60,864 bases of DNA, from the NCBI GenBank assembly GCA_018374635.1, contig JAHAEW010000010.1, positions 1 through 60,864 on the forward strand, read 5' to 3'. This DNA is from Clostridiales bacterium (GTDB lineage Bacteria; Bacillota; Clostridia; Oscillospirales; Oscillospiraceae). The notes below the pieces were generated by a model. That model was not told where the DNA came from. It ran no database searches and saw only the letters and a list, made by a program, of their open reading frames with translations. Made by a program: the position numbers and the translations under genes. Below are positions 57,367 to 60,864 of the stretch, piece after piece; positions within the stretch are counted from its first letter, which is position 1, and the number at the start of each line of letters is the position of its first letter.

Positions 57367-58254
57367 TCAGCGTGCGAGTGCTGCGTTGACGGCCTGCTGG
57401 ATGGCGTTGTAGTCGTAGCCGGCGGCCTCGAGGCGCTTCTTGCGGTCTGCGCCGTTGCCCCACTTGCCGGCGATGACCTCCTTGGCGATCTCGGCGTTGG
57501 TTTTCTTGGGGGCTGCGGTTCCCGGGATCTTGATCTTCTGGCCGACTCTGATGATGTTCGGGTTGGTGATCCCGTTGTATGCTGCGAGCTTCTGGTAGGT
57601 CGTCCCGTACTTGGCCGCGATCTTGCTCAGGGTGTCGCCGGCGACGACCGTGTAGGTCACTTCGCTGATGGTACCGCTGCTCGGCGTCTGGCTGCCCGTG
57701 TTGGTGTTCCCGGGCTCTGCGTCGTAGGCTGGGCGGCCATAGCCGACGATGTAGCTGTCGCTCAGGTAGTAGGAGCGGCGGGCCACTTGGTCGGAGGTGT
57801 TGCCCTCGATGGTGTAGACCTTGCTGCCGTCCACCTTCTCGACGAGGCCAGTGTGGCTGACGTTGCTCTTGGAGTGCGCGGTGCTGAAAAAGATCTGGTC
57901 GCCGGGCTTGGGATCCTTGTCGTGATAGCGGCTCTGCTTCTCGTAGTACATGAGGGAGTAGGTGCAGCCGGCGCCCGCGGATCTCTCGGGCTGGCAGAGC
58001 AGGCGCAGCGCGTCCGCATATCCGAAGGCGGTCAGCATACACCAGTCGACGAACATATCGCACCATGCGAAGCCGTTTTTCTTGCCGTTGTACCACTTCG
58101 GGTACTTCTCGTCGAAGTCTCTGGCGTACTTGGTATAGTTGGCGCTGCCCGCGTTGGCGGTCGGGTTGTCGAGCTGGCTGTTGCTCTTTTTCTCGTGGTA
58201 GCCGATCTCTGCCGCAGCGATGGCAAGAACGGCCGATGCGTAGCATTTGCTCAT
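57367..58254 (-). CDS. Phage endolysin (CHAP + LysM + Cpl-7-like)
   Basis: A 295-residue cell-wall hydrolase. The N-terminal CHAP-type amidase/peptidase domain (about 1-165) has the catalytic Cys in FAWCDMFVDW and the His in VSHTGLVEKV. A LysM domain at about 197-243 (TYTVVAGDTLSKIAAKYGTTY..) binds peptidoglycan, and a C-terminal Cpl-7/CW_7-like repeat (NAEIAKEVIAGKWGNGADRKKRL in pieces, 252-290) adds wall binding. It would lyse the host at the end of the phage cycle. Holin genes lie just upstream. Confidence 0.93.
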   Translation of the reverse strand: MSKCYASAVLAIAAAEIGYHEKKSNSQLDNPTANAGSANYTKYARDFDEKYPKWYNGKKNGFAWCDMFVDWCMLTAFGYADALRLLCQPERSAGAGCTYSLMYYEKQSRYHDKDPKPGDQIFFSTAHSKSNVSHTGLVEKVDGSKVYTIEGNTSDQVARRSYYLSDSYIVGYGRPAYDAEPGNTNTGSQTPSSGTISEVTYTVVAGDTLSKIAAKYGTTYQKLAAYNGITNPNIIRVGQKIKIPGTAAPKKTNAEIAKEVIAGKWGNGADRKKRLEAAGYDYNAIQQAVNAALAR

Positions 58255-58312
58255 AGTTTTACCTCCTTAGCTGTAAAAAGAAAAAGGGCGGGCCGGAGCC
58301 CGCCCCTCTCCG

Positions 58313-58627
58313 TCATTCGATAGTCAGGCCCTCAGTGTTGAGCTGCTTGACTGCTGCCTCGATCGCGTTGCTGACGCTTTCCTCGTCGACCTTGAAGCCC
58401 TTCTGCTTCAGGAAGTCGATGACGTACTGCTTCTTCTCCTCGCCGCGGCCGGCGCCCTTGTAGAGCTGCTCAGCAGCAGCGACGCCGATCTTTACCCACG
58501 CGGTCAGCTCCTTGCGCTGTGCCTCGGTGGTCTGGCTCTTGAGCCACGGGATCAGAAAAACGCTCACGCCGGCGCCGATCAGGGCGATGGCTGCGTTGAC
58601 GATGGGGGTGATGTCGATGGTGTTCAT
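58313..58627 (-). CDS. Phage holin, LLH family
   Basis: A 104-residue holin: one N-terminal membrane helix (about 6-27, PIVNAAIALIGAGVSVFLIPWL) and a charged cytosolic part with KIGVAAAEQLYKGAGRGEEKK and QYVIDFLKQKGFKVDEES, typical of the phage holin LLH family. It forms the membrane lesions that release endolysin. Coupled by ATGA overlap to the gene before. Confidence 0.9.
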   Translation of the reverse strand: MNTIDITPIVNAAIALIGAGVSVFLIPWLKSQTTEAQRKELTAWVKIGVAAAEQLYKGAGRGEEKKQYVIDFLKQKGFKVDEESVSNAIEAAVKQLNTEGLTIE

Positions 58628-58932
58628 CCTTGTGCCTCCTCATTGTTGAGAGTGTCCCCGGACGGATCCGGGAGCGGGTTGCCGTCGGCGTCGAGCCTGT
58701 GGCGGTTTCGGCTGATTTTCTCGCCGAGGCTCTTGCCGGCGTATGTGATTAGATAGCCGACGCAGGCGGTGAAGATCGTGCCGGTCACTTCGCTGACCGG
58801 GTCGCGCCCGAAGGCTGAGAGCAGGTAGGACGTGGCTGCGCTGAGGCTTGCCACGATGGCCGCCCAGTATGCGAGCTTCTTGCTCGCCTCGATCTTCTTT
58901 TTCCGCTTGCGCCGGCGCTTCTTTGCGGCCAT
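58624..58932 (-). CDS. Two-span phage membrane protein (holin-like)
   Basis: A 102-residue protein with a very basic N-terminus (KKRRRKRKKK), two membrane segments (about 20-42 and 52-70) and a polar C-terminus. Likely a second holin or antiholin, judged by topology and position. GAGGAGGTGAAGCAGC precedes ATG 58932. Confidence 0.75.
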   Translation of the reverse strand: MAAKKRRRKRKKKIEASKKLAYWAAIVASLSAATSYLLSAFGRDPVSEVTGTIFTACVGYLITYAGKSLGEKISRNRHRLDADGNPLPDPSGDTLNNEEAQG

Positions 58933-58946
58933 GCTGCTTCACCTCC

Positions 58947-59312
58947 TCAGTCGACGATCGCGTGGATCCCCTGACTGGTGAGGAAGTCCTTCTGCGCGTG
59001 CTTGATTTTGGCAGCGTAGTCGAGGGCTGCGTGCATATCCCCATTACAATGCGCGTCGGGGATGCGCTGCACGGCCCGGGCCGTCGCCTCGCCGAGGGCG
59101 ATGGCTGCCGACGTGCCCTGAATGGTGATGATCTGGAGATCTTCACGGGCACGCTCTCGGGCCGCTGCCTCTTGTTGATGTTTGGCCTCCTCGGCCTCCT
59201 TTTGCTTCTCGCGCTTCTGGATCCTGTGCTCGAGCATCCAGAAGCAGAAGCCGGTCACGGCCGTCGGGATCCCCAGCAGGACGACGAGCGCGCCGATGTT
59301 GATTTCGATCAT
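58947..59312 (-). CDS. Phage protein with membrane anchor and coiled coil
   Basis: A 121-residue protein: one membrane helix at about 6-26 (IGALVVLLGIPTAVTGFCFWML), then a highly charged coiled coil (EHRIQKREKQKEAEEAKHQQ..) and a soluble end with a His/Cys pair (DAHCNGDMHAAL). Unknown family; its place between tail and lysis genes suggests a role in lysis control. GAGGTGACACA precedes the start. Confidence 0.7.
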   Translation of the reverse strand: MIEINIGALVVLLGIPTAVTGFCFWMLEHRIQKREKQKEAEEAKHQQEAAARERAREDLQIITIQGTSAAIALGEATARAVQRIPDAHCNGDMHAALDYAAKIKHAQKDFLTSQGIHAIVD

Positions 59313-59369
59313 TGTGTCACCTCATAAAAGCCGGAGGGCCGCAAGACGCGGCCCTCCTTGTTGTTGGGC

Positions 59370-59561
59370 TTACTCCTCGACGTCGTCGAAGTAGCCCATG
59401 TCGACGAGATACTTGTGCACGCGGGCCTTCAGCTTCGCGGGGACGTCGTCCTCGGTGATGCGGCCCATGATGATCTCGCCTGCAAAAAGACGTACCAGCA
59501 TTTCACGCTCCTCCTTTCCTGCAATTTTTAATAATAGCCACGCGAGGGCCCGGGCGATCAT
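59370..59561 (-). CDS. Small phage protein (XkdX-like position)
   Basis: Up to 63 residues. The C-terminal 43 residues from an internal ATG at 59501 (MLVRLFAGEIIMGRITEDDV, PAKLKARVHKYLVDMGYF) form the recognisable core, a type of short protein common just after tail genes in Clostridia phages. Two starts are possible: ATG 59561, in an ATGA overlap with the previous gene, or ATG 59501, which has AAAGGAGGAGCGTGAA. Confidence 0.7.
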   Translation of the reverse strand: MIARALAWLLLKIAGKEEREMLVRLFAGEIIMGRITEDDVPAKLKARVHKYLVDMGYFDDVEE

Positions 59562-59722
59562 TCGCTCGCCCCTTCCTTCGCGGTGCCAGCGTTTGCGGCT
59601 GCCTCGATGGCAGCGATGGCGTCCTCGACCTGCTTGCGCAGCTTCTTCGGGACGTCGTTGATGGTCATGGTGGAGCCTTCGCGGGTCAGCTCCTTGACGT
59701 ACAGCTCGACGATCTTGCTCAT
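59558..59722 (-). CDS. Tiny phage protein (54 aa)
   Basis: A 54-residue protein (MSKIVELYVKELTREGSTMT, then INDVPKKLRKQVEDAIAAIE and an Ala-rich end). The INDVPKKLRKQV part mirrors ITEDDVPAKLKARV in the following gene, so the two look like diverged duplicates. GGGGAGGTAACAGC precedes the start; both ends overlap neighbours as ATGA. Confidence 0.75.
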   Translation of the reverse strand: MSKIVELYVKELTREGSTMTINDVPKKLRKQVEDAIAAIEAAANAGTAKEGASE

Positions 59723-59889
59723 GCTGTTACCTCCCCTCCGTCGCCGTAGACCACGTCGGCCAGCTCCATGATGCAGCCCTTCAGCAGCTCGATGGTGTCA
59801 GCCTGCTCGGCGATGGTTTTGTCCTTCTTGGCCTCTGCGGCCTGTTTCTCGTTCAGCTCTTTGATGCTGTCAGCTCTGTGCTTAATCAT
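59719..59889 (-). CDS. Tiny phage protein (56 aa)
   Basis: A 56-residue, mostly helical and charged protein (MIKHRADSIKELNEKQAAEA, then KKDKTIAEQADTIELLKGCI). It could form a short coiled coil. GGAGGTAACTTTGC precedes the start, and ATGA overlaps link it to the tail gene and to the next ORF. Similar short ORFs follow tail-fibre genes in many Clostridia prophages. Confidence 0.75.
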   Translation of the reverse strand: MIKHRADSIKELNEKQAAEAKKDKTIAEQADTIELLKGCIMELADVVYGDGGEVTA

Positions 59890-60864
59890 GCAAAGTTACC
59901 TCCGATCGACTGGATGTAGCAGGTCTCCGTAGCAGAGCCGCGGAGCAGCTTGGCCTTAACCTTGACGCCCCACGCTGCGGCCGTCTTGGTCTTGTTTGTG
60001 AAGTAGTGCTTCTGGCCGGCTCTGACCTTCTGCGTGATGTCCTCCCACGTCGGGCTCGCGTCGTTGCCGTTGTTGCAGATCCAGACCTGAAGCGTGCAGC
60101 CGGCCGGGAAATTGCCCTGAATGTTGACGAGGGCCTTGGTCGGCATGGCGTCGGCCTCCATAGCGAGGGTCTGCTCGAACTCGACGGACGTGACGGCCTT
60201 GGTGAAGGTCAGCGTGCGGGTGACGCTGGCGTTCTTGGCGTCGGTCGCCACGATCTTCAGGGTGTGGCTGCCGTTCACGACCTTCAGCCACGCCTCGGAG
60301 CCGATCGTCAGCGTGTTGGTATGGCCGAGGGTCACGGTGTAGCTGCGCAGCGTGACGCCGTCCAGCATCTCCACGACGTCGACCTGATGGCCGTCTGCGT
60401 CGGTGACGGTGTACTCGTAGGACGGGGCCGCCGTGCTGAAGCTGCCGAGGGCGCCATCCGTGCCGCTGATGACGGGCGGTCGGTTATTGGTGACGGTGCG
60501 GGTGACGCTGGTGGTGTACGCACTCTCCGCGCCGGCGGCGTCGTATGCCTTGACGCGGTACTGCACGCTCGTCCATCCGTAGGTGATGGCGTCGGTGTAG
60601 CTGCGCGAGGATCCCTTGTAGATCTGCGCCCATGTGCCGCTCCCGACCTTGCGCTCCAGAACGTAGCCGGAGAGGTTGCCGTCGGGGTCGGTGGAGGCCG
60701 CCCACGAGATGCTCAGGTTCTCGCCGCCGAGCACTTCGCTCGGGACAGTGATGGACGACGGCGCTGTGGGCGCCTGATTGTAGATCACTGTATAGCATCC
60801 ATCCGAGTCGGCGGAGTCGGAGATCAGGAGATCAGAGGACAGATTACAAGCGGGGCGCAGGCCG
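59886..60864 (-). CDS. Phage tail/fibre protein with FN3 domain (partial)
   Basis: The C-terminal 325 residues of a larger protein that continues past the right edge; the frame is open to base 60864. The first visible residues (GLRPACNLSSDLLISDS, CYTVIYNQ) look like the DUF6273-type end found in Clostridia tail proteins. A fibronectin-III-like domain follows (about residues 35-120: ENLSISWAASTDPDGNLSGY, YRVKAYDAAGAES), then two beta-rich modules. It probably is a tail-tip or fibre protein contacting the host surface. Confidence 0.85.
   Translation of the reverse strand, partial: GLRPACNLSSDLLISDSADSDGCYTVIYNQAPTAPSSITVPSEVLGGENLSISWAASTDPDGNLSGYVLERKVGSGTWAQIYKGSSRSYTDAITYGWTSVQYRVKAYDAAGAESAYTTSVTRTVTNNRPPVISGTDGALGSFSTAAPSYEYTVTDADGHQVDVVEMLDGVTLRSYTVTLGHTNTLTIGSEAWLKVVNGSHTLKIVATDAKNASVTRTLTFTKAVTSVEFEQTLAMEADAMPTKALVNIQGNFPAGCTLQVWICNNGNDASPTWEDITQKVRAGQKHYFTNKTKTAAAWGVKVKAKLLRGSATETCYIQSIGGNFA

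Larger units (their letters stand above)
54400..60864 (-). mobile_element. Prophage, lysis/tail end (runs off right edge)
   Basis: From about 54.4 kb to the window end the genes are phage-like: tail protein, tiny coupled ORFs, two holin-like proteins, endolysin, then a small regulatory block and a transposase. Nearly all are on the minus strand. The left boundary lies between the host M20 gene stop (54343) and the transposase stop (54411). The other end is outside the window. Confidence 0.85.

Noticed and set aside
1..60864. tRNA, rRNA and CRISPR arrays
   Set aside because: I looked for cloverleaf-like segments, rRNA-like blocks and regularly spaced repeats and found none that held up.

Overview
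The window is GC-rich bacterial DNA with short intergenic gaps, strong Shine-Dalgarno sites, DAP/Gram-positive style genes (sortase, MurE-like ligase, VanR-type regulator, ECF S-component) and an anaerobic selenium/purine metabolism. The gene content and protein style point to a gut Clostridia bacterium of the Oscillospiraceae (Flavonifractor/Pseudoflavonifractor/Lawsonibacter-like); this is inference from memory of the families, not a search.

Layout. (1) 1-9.5 kb: a selenium module. SelD is itself a selenoprotein, with an in-frame UGA at codon 19 followed by a bSECIS-like hairpin. With it are YedE, YedF, a DUF3343 protein and a divergent selenium-type LysR regulator, then two tandem BMP lipoproteins and an XdhD-type selenium-dependent molybdenum hydroxylase. 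(2) 9.9-18.9 kb: ygeX-ygeY-ygeW-carbamate kinase-ridA and two NCS2 purine permeases. Together with (1) this is most of the anaerobic purine (2,8-dioxopurine) degradation pathway: import, hydroxylation, ring-fragment breakdown to diaminopropionate/pyruvate/ammonia and carbamoyl phosphate, ATP from carbamate kinase. (3) 18.9-36.4 kb: ordinary housekeeping and accessory genes: dCMP deaminase, YeiH with a LysR regulator, an ABC-F ATPase, a MarR-MATE operon with a clear operator, a DUF4358 lipoprotein-like protein, YbaK, an M42 peptidase, CBS, QueG-like and MurE-like genes, an orphan OmpR-type regulator, TatD with its linked radical SAM protein.

(4) 36.6-43.8 kb: a surface/filament locus: a BTAD regulator interrupted by a nonsense codon, a frameshifted sortase, a secreted transglutaminase-like protein, a PilC-like platform protein, four small pilin-like proteins and a PilT-type ATPase. 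No assembly ATPase (PilB) or prepilin peptidase is present here. (5) 44-54.3 kb: a small DUF6514-like gene, an NSS transporter, and a TPP-riboswitch-controlled thiamine salvage operon (thiD, thiamine-binding protein, thiW, thiM, thiE, HAD phosphatase, tenA, ThiXYZ-like ABC importer, M20 hydrolase).

(6) 54.4-60.9 kb: the lysis/tail end of a prophage, running off the right edge. It carries a tail protein, tightly coupled tiny ORFs, holins and a CHAP-LysM endolysin, then a small regulatory region with two HTH regulators and palindromic operators. At the junction with host DNA lies an IS30-type DDE transposase with no visible flanking inverted repeats. No tRNA, rRNA or CRISPR array was recognised.
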